Assembly: GCA_013423325.1 (NCBI GenBank)
Contig: BLJB01000056.1
Location: 1-64,000, forward strand
Source of the DNA: Usnea hakonensis
Lineage: Eukaryota > Ascomycota > Lecanoromycetes > Lecanorales > Parmeliaceae
Length of the DNA stretch: 64,000 nt
Reading direction: 5' to 3'
Shown: one piece after another, positions 44,431-54,941 of the stretch
Layout: every line of letters begins with the position of its first letter
Position numbering within the stretch: position 1 is the stretch's first letter
The notes under the pieces: model-generated
Seen by the model: the letters and a program-made list of their open reading frames with translations, nothing else
What the model was told of the DNA's origin: nothing
Databases searched by the model: none
Translations under genes and position numbers: made by a program

Positions 44431-46014
44431 CTACAACTCATCCCCAAACTCCTCCAAACTCCCCTCCCCATCCCCATCCCCATCCTCATCCTCATCCTCA
44501 TCCTCCTCATCCACCACCCCCCTCAACTCCCTCCCCCCATCCAGCGTCTCAAACACCTCCAACCGCCACCCCTTCCCCTTAGCCACGACCTCCAACTCGC
44601 CCCTCGCCGCCTCCACGACCGCCGGATCGAGCCCCAACTTCTTCAAATCCTTATCGCTCAAGCGCTTCACCTTGCCGCCCTTCTCCTGCGGTTCCCGGGT
44701 GACGAGCTGGATGACATTGGCGTCTGCGCGGTCTTGATTATTGTTGTTATGATTGCCATTGCCATGCATGCCATGGCCGTGACTGCCTCCCCCGGGCAGG
44801 ATATTCTGCGGCGGATCGAGGCGCTTGCCCTCGCGGCCGACGAGTTTCATGGCGCCGACTTCGATACCCCCGACAATAGGCCTGCCGCTTCCTTGGACCG
44901 TGGCGGCGGTCTCGCCGACGAGTTTGCGCTGGGCTTCACCCTTTTTGCGCTGCTCCCATTCAAACACGTCTTCGTCTTTGACGACTTCGCGGCAGACGAT
45001 GCCTTCGGCTTTTTCCTCTCTGGGCGGGAGGAAGGCGACGTCGTTGCAGAGGCGCGGGGTGTAGACGACCATGAGATAGCTGCAGGTCGAGACCTCTTTG
45101 ATCCAGCCGATGCGATCGGCGCTCTGGGGGTGGCAGTGGAATTGGATTTCCACTCGGCGCGGGGATCCGGTGAGATCGCAGGTCGTACCGCCGGATAGTT
45201 TTTGACTTAGGTATCGCGAGGAGCTTGTGCCCTTTGCTTGGATCTCGGTCGTCATTCCCTCTTCTCCTTCCCGCGGGGGAAGACCAGCATCCCTCGTATC
45301 ATCAACGCCATCGGCTTCCTCGAATCTGTTTTTGACTTCTCCGAACTTGCCCAGCACATAACTCGGAGTGGCGGGATCTTCCACGGGAGGAAATATCGGT
45401 GTGTTTTTGCCGGGCGGTAATTGGTGGAATTGTTTGACATGGGCGTTGTAGCAGAAAGAATAGCTCCACCATCCGCTGATGAAGTAGAGACAGCTACCAG
45501 ACATTGACCGTAGCAGATCGTAGCCGCGATCGGTGGCGCGCGCAAGCTCAGCGGTCTCTTCCGAGGCGGCACGGGCTTGGGTGGTGGAGTTGGTGGAGAG
45601 GGGAGAAACGGATGGTATGGAGCAGAGATAGGGCTTGTTGTGGAGTATCATACGCTCATAGGTATCTGCCGGTGTAGTCGAGTCTGACTCGGAGGAACTA
45701 GGATCAGACAGTCTTTGAGAGAGCTCGACGGCGGGTTCTGGGTTGGCATCGTCCGAAGCTGTAGAGGTGATTTGAGCGGTGGGGGACGATCGAGAAGCTG
45801 CTTCTGCTATTCGCGATTCTGCCTCTTTGTCTGAGATGAAGGTATCGGAGAAGATGACTTCGTACTGTTCGTAGTCAGCAAACATGCATGGGGACAAGTG
45901 CTTGTGCGGCGCTCTCACTTGTGGGTATGCAAGCAAATCGTCAGTGACGCTGAAGACATGGGGGCTACCATATGCTGAACTGGCGGCCGCCAGCCATAAC
46001 AATCGGCGCTTCAT
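44431..46014 (-). CDS. YOS9: Yos9/OS-9-type ERAD lectin (2 exons)
   Basis: Exons 46014-45919 and 45864-44431 give 509 residues. The first 16 or so residues (MKRRLLWLAAASSAYG) form a short signal peptide. Then come FSVTDDLLAYPQ and, after a 54-bp intron, YEVIFSDTFISD, the family start. An MRH-type lectin domain follows: SCLYFISGWWSYSFCYNAHV with the Trp-Trp pair, FHQLPPGK, YVLGKFGEV, then SPRRVEIQFHCHP, RIGWIKEVSTCSYLMVVYTP and RLCNDVAF, all expected of Yos9. The protein ends in an acidic tail (Glu/Asp repeats) and GDEL, an ER-retrieval-like signal. Yos9 binds mannose-trimmed glycoproteins in the ER lumen and hands them to the Hrd1 ligase. The intron is a multiple of three with no stop, so unspliced mRNA would encode an 18-residue insert. 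Confidence 0.93.
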   Translation of the reverse strand: MKRRLLWLAAASSAYGSPHVFSVTDDLLAYPQVRAPHKHLSPCMFADYEQYEVIFSDTFISDKEAESRIAEAASRSSPTAQITSTASDDANPEPAVELSQRLSDPSSSESDSTTPADTYERMILHNKPYLCSIPSVSPLSTNSTTQARAASEETAELARATDRGYDLLRSMSGSCLYFISGWWSYSFCYNAHVKQFHQLPPGKNTPIFPPVEDPATPSYVLGKFGEVKNRFEEADGVDDTRDAGLPPREGEEGMTTEIQAKGTSSSRYLSQKLSGGTTCDLTGSPRRVEIQFHCHPQSADRIGWIKEVSTCSYLMVVYTPRLCNDVAFLPPREEKAEGIVCREVVKDEDVFEWEQRKKGEAQRKLVGETAATVQGSGRPIVGGIEVGAMKLVGREGKRLDPPQNILPGGGSHGHGMHGNGNHNNNNQDRADANVIQLVTREPQEKGGKVKRLSDKDLKKLGLDPAVVEAARGELEVVAKGKGWRLEVFETLDGGRELRGVVDEEDEDEDEDGDGDGEGSLEEFGDEL

Positions 46015-46678
46015 TTTGCCATAACAATGAGAGTGTAGTATGGATATTATGGCGGAAGGTGGCTTCTATTGTTTGGACTTGGCCTCCGTACCGATTGATA
46101 GGGCTGAGCCCTGAGCCGAGGTTATAAAACTCTACTATGACTGGTCCCTCGGGTATCAATTTTAGAACTACCGTACTCACACTTCCTTTAGTAATCTCTT
46201 CTATAATTTCCAAGGGTACTAATCCAAGCTTTTTTATAAATGGCCGTACAGCTCTGTAGAAAGCTGCAAAATCTAGAGGCAAAAAAAATCCTAATTGACC
46301 ATCATCCCGACCGTTTCAGTGGTCGATTTGATCAGGTCCACGTGCATGATATGGAAGGTTATTGGGTTTACAACATAGAGGGGCCAGTTAACGGTTTGAA
46401 TGGATGCAAACTCAGCAGAGTAAACATAAGGGGTAATAGTGCCCCATAACGTATTGATACTGTTCGGGCTAGGAGCCTTACACGCTCGCTTCGACTTTTT
46501 AATGCATTAACTCGAGTGTTCCTTTCAAACCTCACAAACATCTCTACCAACTTATTTTTTGATCTTGTCCAATCTCATATAGTCTCTAACGTTTCGAAAG
46601 TGACCAATTGACCTCCACATTGACAGTCTCCTTCTCCTTGTGATAAAATCAGCCTCATCTCCGAATCCTTTCCCTATC
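46015..46678. other. Intergenic, possible decayed insertion
   Basis: On the minus strand fragments such as YGALLPLMFTLLSLHPFKPL and GLVPLEIIEEITKGSVSTVV read like protein but are cut by stops. They may be remnants of an inserted element. Nothing can be named. Confidence 0.3.
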
Positions 46679-47737
46679 ATGACATTACCAACACGAGACC
46701 TTCTCTACTCCGACTCCGCTATGGAACCACCAAGGACGGCGGATCAGATCCAAAAAGCGCCAATGTCTTTCCCACTGCTACGACTTCCCCTCGAATTGCG
46801 CCGCGAGATTTACATTCGCTACCTCTTCATCTATCGAAGTCCTGCTCCCGAGGTCGTCTACCTGCAACGAAATCCCATTCCCTCCAAGGATTCCCCTTCT
46901 CCACTGCTGCTGGTGAGCAGGCAGGTTCACGCCGAAGTCCTCGATACGGTTCGAACAACGCCGAGTAGTCTCCGGGTCACCCATCAGGGCATTCAGTTCG
47001 ACAGTCTTGCAGAGACTTGTTTCATCGCACAGAAACGGTCAAGAGACTTCGCTAGCATACCTCGTCTGTTTATCACCATATGGCCTCCCCACCCAGATCG
47101 CCCGATAGATCTGATCGCCATTTGGAGGCACCTTCGAAAGCTGCGGAGAGAGCTGCGCGATGTACCTTCGCTGCAGCAAGTCGATTTTCTCTTTGAAAAC
47201 AACGGACTGGCCGGATGGACTGACAAAGGAGAAGCCCTTCGCCTACTTGGTTTTGACCATTACGGCGATTTACCATTCAATGACTTGACTTGTATAATGG
47301 ACCTCTTTTCCCGAGTCCGCGCTGCAAAAGCCGCCTGGTGTCTCCCATTTGGCCTGAGACCTAGTGAGACCACCGACGATATCCGGAGCTGGCGCAACGA
47401 CTATCAAGCTATGATGATGGGTCGCATCCCAGTTGACGAAGAGGCATACCGTGAAGAAACTGAAGAGGAATCGAGCAGGCAGGATGCAATCGACGAAGAC
47501 ACGGCGTGGGATCTCCAATGGAGAAATACACAGATTGCGCGTGACAAACTTGACGCAATGGGTGGACCAATGTCAATGTATGAGTGGCAAGACTTCATTG
47601 AGCTATGGTCTCCTGATTTTCGGATCCTATTTGGATTTGATGAAGACAAATACGTTGATACGGCGGAGACCATATCCGAAGACGAGTATGTGGGCAGAGA
47701 AGCAGCGGAACGCAGAAGGAGGAAATGGGGTTGGTAG
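46679..47737 (+). CDS. F-box/2EXR-like fungal protein
   Basis: One open frame of 352 codons from the first ATG (46679). After a short polar lead it has MSFPLLRLPLELRREIYIRY, the pattern (FPxLxLPxELRxxIY) shared by fungal F-box-like and 2EXR domain proteins, followed by LLLVSRQVHAEVLDTV and an FITIWP segment, usual for this group. The C-terminal half is acidic and charged (EEETEEESS-like stretch, then a basic RRRRKWGW end). Such proteins are very common in ascomycetes and mostly uncharacterised; some recruit targets to SCF ubiquitin ligases. No partner gene lies next to it. Confidence 0.75.
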   Translation: MTLPTRDLLYSDSAMEPPRTADQIQKAPMSFPLLRLPLELRREIYIRYLFIYRSPAPEVVYLQRNPIPSKDSPSPLLLVSRQVHAEVLDTVRTTPSSLRVTHQGIQFDSLAETCFIAQKRSRDFASIPRLFITIWPPHPDRPIDLIAIWRHLRKLRRELRDVPSLQQVDFLFENNGLAGWTDKGEALRLLGFDHYGDLPFNDLTCIMDLFSRVRAAKAAWCLPFGLRPSETTDDIRSWRNDYQAMMMGRIPVDEEAYREETEEESSRQDAIDEDTAWDLQWRNTQIARDKLDAMGGPMSMYEWQDFIELWSPDFRILFGFDEDKYVDTAETISEDEYVGREAAERRRRKWGW

Positions 47738-48064
47738 AATAAGTTTTGAATTAATTTGTGCTGCTGGAAATATTTTGTTAGCGGTGTTGGTTTAAAGAAT
47801 GGCGATGGCTATGTATGGGTGGTGCAAAGAAAGACAACTAACCACTCCACCATTGGATCAGCGCCATTAGGAATCGAACCTAATATGAATTAGAAGCCAA
47901 CTGGAACTTGGTGTACTCATACGAGTAACAGGTATTCTTTTTCCCCTCGAGCTAAACCGCTTTTAGCTTTGGACTGCGGATGTAAACAGACACATGTCAT
48001 GGCATGGCATGCAGAAGAAAAAGAGGGAAAAGAAAGTCTCGATATCTAACAAGCACTGAAAATC

Positions 48065-48130
<66 letters not shown>

Positions 48131-51100
48131 CGATTAATATTCGCCCAACACGTCTCCAACCATGATCCAAAAACCCCTGACAATCTTGGAAAAGAAAAAC
48201 GAAGGTCCTCGTACGAGCACCAAATACATCCTTCGTCATCCCTCATAACCCAATCTCAGCCCAGCCCAACCGTCAAACCAAACCCCACCTTTCCCTCCCC
48301 CAAATTCCCCCACCCTCCCCCCCTACTTCATCCATCTATCTCAAAAACCAACCGCCATCAAACCAAACCTCTCGCAATACCCCCATCCCCCCAAAAATCC
48401 CCACCATAAAACTCCCATCCCCTCAATCACAAGTAAAAATTCCTCACATCCCACCACCCCTCCGAGTACAGAAAACCCCAACCCCCTCTTCACATACCTC
48501 TCTTCCCCCACACACCGATCCTCCCCCGGATACCATTCCAACCCTTTGCCACCAACAACCGAATAGCCGCCATCGCGATCTCCACGCCATTGTCTGTTCC
48601 AATACTTGGCATTCAGGTGCTGTGCTCCTTAGTCCCGCTCTCGCCGGGTCGAATGCCGTTGACGTTTGGCGCCGCGGTGGGCCGGTTTTGCAGAGAGGGG
48701 TTCCAGGGTGTCATGATTCTTGGGTGGGAATTTGCCTGGGTATTTGGCGTATTGAGTGTAGTTTGGTTTGGTTTAGTGGGGTGTCGCACGGAGTTATTAG
48801 ATGGGTCGGTGATGTTAGAGTCCATGATTGGGTGGGGGGGAGGAGAGAGAAGGTTGGTTGAGCAATGAATTGGAAAGTGAGAGTTGGTGCTGAGATGCAA
48901 GGAAGGATCTTGGGGACTTGTCAAGGCTGATGCAGGGAGCTTGGGTTGTGGGGGGGGGGATGAAGGGGAGTCTGAGAGCGGCGGGAGTATCATTTGTGTT
49001 CTCTGGACTCTTGCGTGAGGGCTGCTGATAGATGCACATTTACGAACGGATTGTAAGAAGGGGATCACGCTCATGGATTTGAGTGGTGGAGTTATGGGAG
49101 GGGTAGTTTGGCCTACCTTGATGCACTGATCTAGATATAATATGACAATAGCAGAGTCCTACATCTCTTAGTCACAGTATTATTTTATACATATAGAAAA
49201 AGAGGGAACAGCGTATCCCCTTCCTCACAATCGATCAAACCTCTACAGTTTAAGCCAGGACAACTCCCTTTGCATACCCTCCAAAGCCCCATTCCCATTC
49301 CCATTCCCAAGACCATACCTCTCCCATTCTCCTTCGCTATATTTCCACATCTCCACCATTAAGATAAACAAATCACGGAAAACATCTATTATTCGAGTGG
49401 CCACCACAGCATCCTCTTGAAACTACAGCTGCACCCCTCCCCATTCACGAAACTGCAATTCTTTCGCGACAAAGCACTCTCCAAAAGCCCCTTCAACCAT
49501 CAAAGCATTAATGTGAATCTGAAAGTCATTACTTCATTTGCCACACACGGAACAGCAACAGCCGCCACCATCCTCGCCACGAAAAACAGTAACATGACGG
49601 CAAACCCCGGCTCTAGAAGCAGTCAGTCAATTCAGCCCAAAGGGTGCCCCGTGATATCCCGAGAATGTCCAAGGTCCCGAAACAACTAGACGGCAAAATT
49701 TTTCCATAACTGGATATTAGTACGCCAAAGAAGTGTGCGGATGGATCATCAAGACATACTTACTCACTGAAGAAGAGATTCGGATGTGCGTCGTGGACAT
49801 CTTGTGGATCTGTTAGAGTTCAAGGCAGGGGTGCGTACACTGCGAATATTTCAAGACATCCAAGGCCTTTAGTATCAAGTGAATAAATTGACAAAATCTC
49901 AAGACCAAACCCCCCTTCAAACCCCCCAGCCTTCAGAATCCTCCCTCGTTGGACCCTCTCATACTTCTACCACGTTGCTCATGAGACTCAACCACTCTAA
50001 AGAACTCACAATGTCACAATATCTCACGAGCTTTCTCCCAAGAGCATGTACTCTTAGATCTCGAAATACGCTACGATAAGTAAGCGGATTTCCCACAACT
50101 TAGCTCCCCACCAAACACACCTCCCACTATCCCAAAACATGTAGCTTTCTCCCTTCCTTTCTCCAAACCTTATAACGAACGCATTCCCCCCCGCAGCCAA
50201 GACACCAAACAAACAAGCTATTTCTCTCCCCCACCAAAGCCCCATATAAGTAAGCAAATCCGTCCACACGTCCAACACACCAGCACCCACCCTACGCACA
50301 ACCAACTCCAGATATCAGATATCAGAACCATCCTCCATGCCCCCCCCTCCCCCTTCCCACCAATCCCCCTTCCCACCGTCTCAATCATACCCAAACACCT
50401 CCCCAGCTAGCTAGCGTTCTACTCTTCCCCGACAACGTCACGTCAAGCTCCGAGCATGCGTGTATGCAGCGAGCTATCTACAACTTCCCCATCAGATAAA
50501 GATATGGTGTTTGATACACGTCCGTTAGATATCGACACTGTTTAGGAACAAAGTATGGGCGTGAAGTAGGACGCGAGGAGACTGTTTCTGGGGTTTAATA
50601 TTGGCCCCATGATTTAAACAGAGGACATATACCATTCACCATAGACCTAATCTCACTTTCACCTTCTCATTTAAAACAAAACAAAACAAAACAGAACAGA
50701 CCAGGACCTCCAAAAGAGACGTTCCCCCCATCGCCATTTCCCGCACGTCCATGAAAAGCCCAGGGCCAGAAAAGAGGGGGGGAGAGGGAGAGGGAGCAAA
50801 ATCAATCAGACGGACGGACGGGGCTAGCTCGTGACATGATATCAACGCAACGCAACCCAAGCCCCTTTTTCAAAACGGAAAAAAAAACGAGGGTGACCCA
50901 ATCTCTTCCTTGAACTATTGTTGATTTACTAGAGCTAGTACTGAAATATTTGATCGCGTTGATCAAGGCGACGGATAGCGTTAGTGAGGTATAGGAGTGG
51001 TGATGGTTTGAATTCCATGGATGAGTGATATGCGTAGGGTTAATAAATAAACTCTACTATAAACTAGAGATGAGATCATCAGACAAAGAAAATTAACGTA

Positions 51101-53705
51101 AGCGTAGAATATTAGAACATAGTATAGTATAGTAGGGCAGGCAAGCAGGCAAGGAGGCTTCACTACTACGTTACTTATTCGAAAAGGTGAGGGAGGAAGA
51201 AAGGGTGGGCGGGGAGTAAGGTTATATTAGGTTTGAGATGTGGATTACGACTTTTAACGCATGCTAGATGGACGCGGATGCTGAGGGAGGGAGAGAGGGG
51301 ATTGGATGTGGGGTGGGTATGTTCTTGCGATGGGGAGGGGAGGTGAGGGGAGTGGGAGGCTAGAAGATGGATGGATGGATGGGATGTGTATCTAGGTATA
51401 TAGCTGGGTTGAAGCACCGCTTGAAAAATAGTGAATCCGGCGCCGGTTCCATGGGTGATTATATCGAAGTGCGGCCTCAGCATGGCGGAGACAGGACATC
51501 GGATTGATATCTATGGATTTTTGGGAATGTCTGAGGTGAGGGCGGGGAGCAGCTAGTAGACGAGGACAGAGGGGGAGCGAGAGGAGGACGAGATTGAGAT
51601 ATCGCTTGCAGAATAGAGATTGGGCCAACAGGCATCGTGGAAGTCTGGGTTCCTTGTAATGCTCCAGACAGAGGGGGAAAAGATTGCAATACTCACATGC
51701 AGTGCATCAAATTCATCAGCCCAGAAATCGATCTCTTGATAGCAAGGCTCCGAAGGGCAAGGTGTATAGTCGGCACATCAGCAGCGTTTCCTCTTTCTTC
51801 TCCAAGGGCAAATGCGTTCTTCCCCAATCTGTCACCGCCAGATACTGGTGGTGTGCTTCCTCCCGTCCCTCACACCATGCCACAACATGTAAAAGAACCG
51901 TATCTGAGTCTCACCTTGCATCATCTCTGAGACGCCGCGTGGCTTCACGCCCAAGCGACACGGATGACATCTACCTTCGGTATGATTGGGTCCGAGAAGA
52001 TGAAGACATTCCAAACTGCGACCCGCATGCTGCGTAACCAGAGAACGAAACATAGTATATTTGGAGGAAGAGGGGGCCGGTTTGAGGTACCGAGTCGAAA
52101 CGAAACAAGTTTCCGAATGAGACATTGCGGAGTGTAGATTTCTCAAACCCGGGACTCGCGTCCCACGGAATGGGAAAAGAAACGTAAGATAATGGAGGAG
52201 AGGGGGGTGTGTCAGCAAGTGAATCAAGACGGAGCAAGTTGGTTAATTATTTACACTTCCAGGTGAAACATTCTGCCAAGTGTACATACCTCGAATGTCA
52301 TACTCCGTGTTGCCCGAGCCAAGTCTCATTTGTCACATCAACCATGTATACGTAAGACCTAGAATCATCCATTGCCGCGTGCTTATTCATCGGGACTGCT
52401 CGGGGAAGCTGGACCCGTATATGCTGTGAGCCAACCCCCACCTCTATTCAATAATACCCACTTTGTACCACGAATATGACATCAATGCCTGAATTATAAT
52501 ACATGGAGTTAGATGCTGGTAAGATGTATGGGTCGACGAGATCTATCGTCGGTAAATGTGAACGGCAGTCCAAAATGTGTAAAAACCCAATGACGTGGTC
52601 TGAGGTCTGCCATTTAAGGGCTGTTCCATTTGTGTAAGACCATAATTTTTAGCGAGCTGTGGGCGATCAGCTGCTATCAATTGGTTGGGTTATGAGATAC
52701 TTGTAGCCCACGCTCAAAAGAGATCCCAAAACTCGGTCTACATGCGCTGCCGAGACAAACACGTAAGGATCCCTGAATCCCCACACTTTGACGGTAACCA
52801 AATGCAGGGTTGCCATGCGACTGCACGGATTAGGCAACAGCTAGCGCTGACTAGGATTGTCGGTATAGATCTCGGGAAGAAGTAGGGCCAGTCGCCTTTT
52901 ATTGTCATCGATGAAGTAAGTTAAGGCGTCCTCGTGACCGATCCCCTAAAGTAGTTCATACATTTGAGGAATCGTGGACGCGTATAGAGCCGACAGCCGC
53001 AAGGCTACAAGATTCGGACGAACCCTGACCGTCCGGAGTTCGGTCTATGGGTACATTGCTAAGATTCTTCAGCCGTCATCTTTTATATCGATGATACTGA
53101 CACGGTATCAATTTAACAATGATTGGAGACGCCGTCATGCGCTCCAAGAACCGAAGTCCAGGATGGAAAGTACTTAGCTTCTTAGAATTTCAGTCCTATA
53201 TTATAAGACAGGCTCTCCACACTAACTTAGCCCACAAGACTTACGAATTGACGAAACTCAGGGACATGCCGTCCTTGTTGTTTCACGTCTTGGAAACTGT
53301 GTTCCGAGTTTATATTTTGATATATGGGGGTGGCGCTGCGCGTGGCGCCTGGAAGGAACCGCGGGGACGAGCCACGCTCGTAGTGACCCGTGGTGGCCGC
53401 CACCCGCCTAGATCTTTAGCCAATCGTATATATGCCACATGTTTCAAGTCGCTGTACATTATGCAATCGCTTACGGTCATCTTCGTATGAGTACTGGCGT
53501 TCCTATCAACCCCAAAATGCGGACGTAATCATGCCTACAATGATTATTAGCAAGCGAAATGATTGACACGAAGCGTGTATTTGGCGCAACAACAGACAAC
53601 ATATAGAAGAGAGATTGCCCATGCAGCCTTAAGATGGCCCATTTGGAAAGTCTTGGTTCCAGCGTTCCACCGTTTTCCTCGCTTATAAGACGAAATTGAC
53701 AAGGA
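47738..53705. other. Long gene-poor stretch with homopolymer tracts
   Basis: No gene passes. Coding-like text occurs on the minus strand at 48340-49075 (for example GGYSVVGGKGLEWYPGEDRC in one frame and PNVNGIRPGESGTKEHST in another), and at 51.4-52.2 kb, but no start or exon join works. C-rich low-complexity DNA dominates 48250-48540 and 50090-50400. A run of 62 A lies at 48066-48127. Confidence 0.45.
48066..48127 (+). repeat. Poly(A) run of 62 bases
   Basis: Uninterrupted A homopolymer. No element with matching orientation or target-site duplication was found beside it; the length in the assembly is probably approximate. Confidence 0.9.
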
Positions 53706-54941
53706 ATGAAGTACCTTCTCGCTCTCATCGCCATCTTCACCTCTCTTGCCACGGCATTAGCGAATCTTGATACTCAGAACACGACCTATGCCCCTGCCTC
53801 AGGATCATTGTCCGCCGATGCCCTTCCCGCGCTTCCGCCGCAGCCTGTGGGAGAGTCCTTGAGTAGTTACCTAGACCAACTTTTTCCTTCTAATACAACG
53901 GGAAGCTCATCCACACAAACAAATTCCACCGGTGCCAAGCATAAGAGAGACACCACTTTGGTTACTCCTGTCACAGTGGGTCCTTTCCTCGATTCATACG
54001 GCCTTCATCAATCCTTTTGGGATGAAGAGACGGATTCGGGGACGGTTTCGTACAACATCAGCGTAGACTTTTCCAGTTGCAATACGGGCCTCAAATTGAA
54101 TACCGATATAGGCATTTACACGTTCACCAATGGCACAACGAACAATAACACCAATTTACGTGACATGGTTTCCGACCTGTATTCCCTGCGACATTCAAGG
54201 CAAAGTCCCAATCGAAACTATGCTCGTCACACAGCGGATGTGGCCCAGCTAGCCATGGATGAAGCGATGCAAGTGATGAACAACGGCCTCATCTGTCCCA
54301 ATCAATCAAACACAGCGTCGGCTACGGTCCAAGACCGTACCGAACTCCGACATCTTCTTGCAAACAAACATAGCTACTGGACGACCGTCATTCTCAGCTC
54401 ATTAGGTGGCGCCAGCATGGGTGCTGCTATCGCTGCTATTGCCGACCAAGTATTTCTCGGGAACGTTTCGGCAGAGAACGTTGTGCAAACAGCAATTGTC
54501 ATTGGCTGTGTTGTCCTCATCGGAGGTATCCTCAGCCGCTGCGACCAGACCGGACGGCTAGATAGAGCCGAAGTCGTCGCCAACCGCGCAAGGGAATTGG
54601 TTCCACAAGGTCGCGAGGCCATCACCCAGAACGCCTACGTTGCCTGGGCTCGTAAGCAGATAGCAAGGTTAGCCAGACAGCAGGCGGAAGTGGCTATGGT
54701 CCAAGCGGAGATAGCCGCGTCCAGCGCCGATGGCTCGGCGGCAGGCTCCTCGGTTCAAACAACACCCCACGCACCCGGCTCTCCTGGTTCCCCTGGCTCC
54801 TGCCTGTCGGAACTGGAGGCCGGGCAAGCTGCGAGCGCCGTTGAATTGATGCACGATGTGGCCTTGGATCTGGAGACTATCGAGGAAGCTGTAGAGCAAA
54901 TGGGACCGCGAGATGAACAAGGTGCCTGCAGTTCTGTATAG
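53706..54941 (+). CDS. Secreted or membrane protein of unknown function
   Basis: A single open frame of 411 codons. It begins with a signal peptide (MKYLLALIAIFTSLATALA). The lumenal part has several N-glycosylation sequons (NTT, NTTG, NSTG, NISV, NGTT) and a Lys-Arg site (KHKRDTT, about residue 80) that could be cut by a Kex2-type protease. It continues with VSYNISVDFSSCNTGLKLNT, then two hydrophobic stretches (about 224-246 TVILSSLGGASMGAAIAAIA and about 261-277 VVQTAIVIGCVVLIGGIL). The tail has an Ala/Glu-rich helix (RLARQQAEVAMVQAEIAASS) and a Pro/Ser hinge (PGSPGSPGS). TATA-like sequence (cttataaga) lies about 20 bp upstream of the ATG. I recognise no family. It could be a membrane-anchored secreted protein; the function is open. 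Confidence 0.75.
   Translation: MKYLLALIAIFTSLATALANLDTQNTTYAPASGSLSADALPALPPQPVGESLSSYLDQLFPSNTTGSSSTQTNSTGAKHKRDTTLVTPVTVGPFLDSYGLHQSFWDEETDSGTVSYNISVDFSSCNTGLKLNTDIGIYTFTNGTTNNNTNLRDMVSDLYSLRHSRQSPNRNYARHTADVAQLAMDEAMQVMNNGLICPNQSNTASATVQDRTELRHLLANKHSYWTTVILSSLGGASMGAAIAAIADQVFLGNVSAENVVQTAIVIGCVVLIGGILSRCDQTGRLDRAEVVANRARELVPQGREAITQNAYVAWARKQIARLARQQAEVAMVQAEIAASSADGSAAGSSVQTTPHAPGSPGSPGSCLSELEAGQAASAVELMHDVALDLETIEEAVEQMGPRDEQGACSSV

Noticed and set aside
46100..46550. Retrotransposon pol fragment
   Set aside because: Protein-like pieces only, cut by stops, with no RT, RNase H or integrase motif that I can name and no LTRs.
47830..47900. tRNA on the minus strand (T-arm TTAGGTTCGATTCCTAA followed by TGGCGCT)
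   Set aside because: The T-arm pairs well, but no 5' acceptor strand or proper anticodon arm is found at the right distance; at most a tRNA fragment.
47830..48127. tRNA-derived SINE with poly(A) tail
   Set aside because: The tRNA-like piece is on the minus strand while the A run is on the plus strand downstream, so head and tail orientation disagree; no target-site duplication seen.
48340..49075. Two-exon minus-strand gene
   Set aside because: Coding-like text in two frames, but no donor and acceptor pair joins them in frame.
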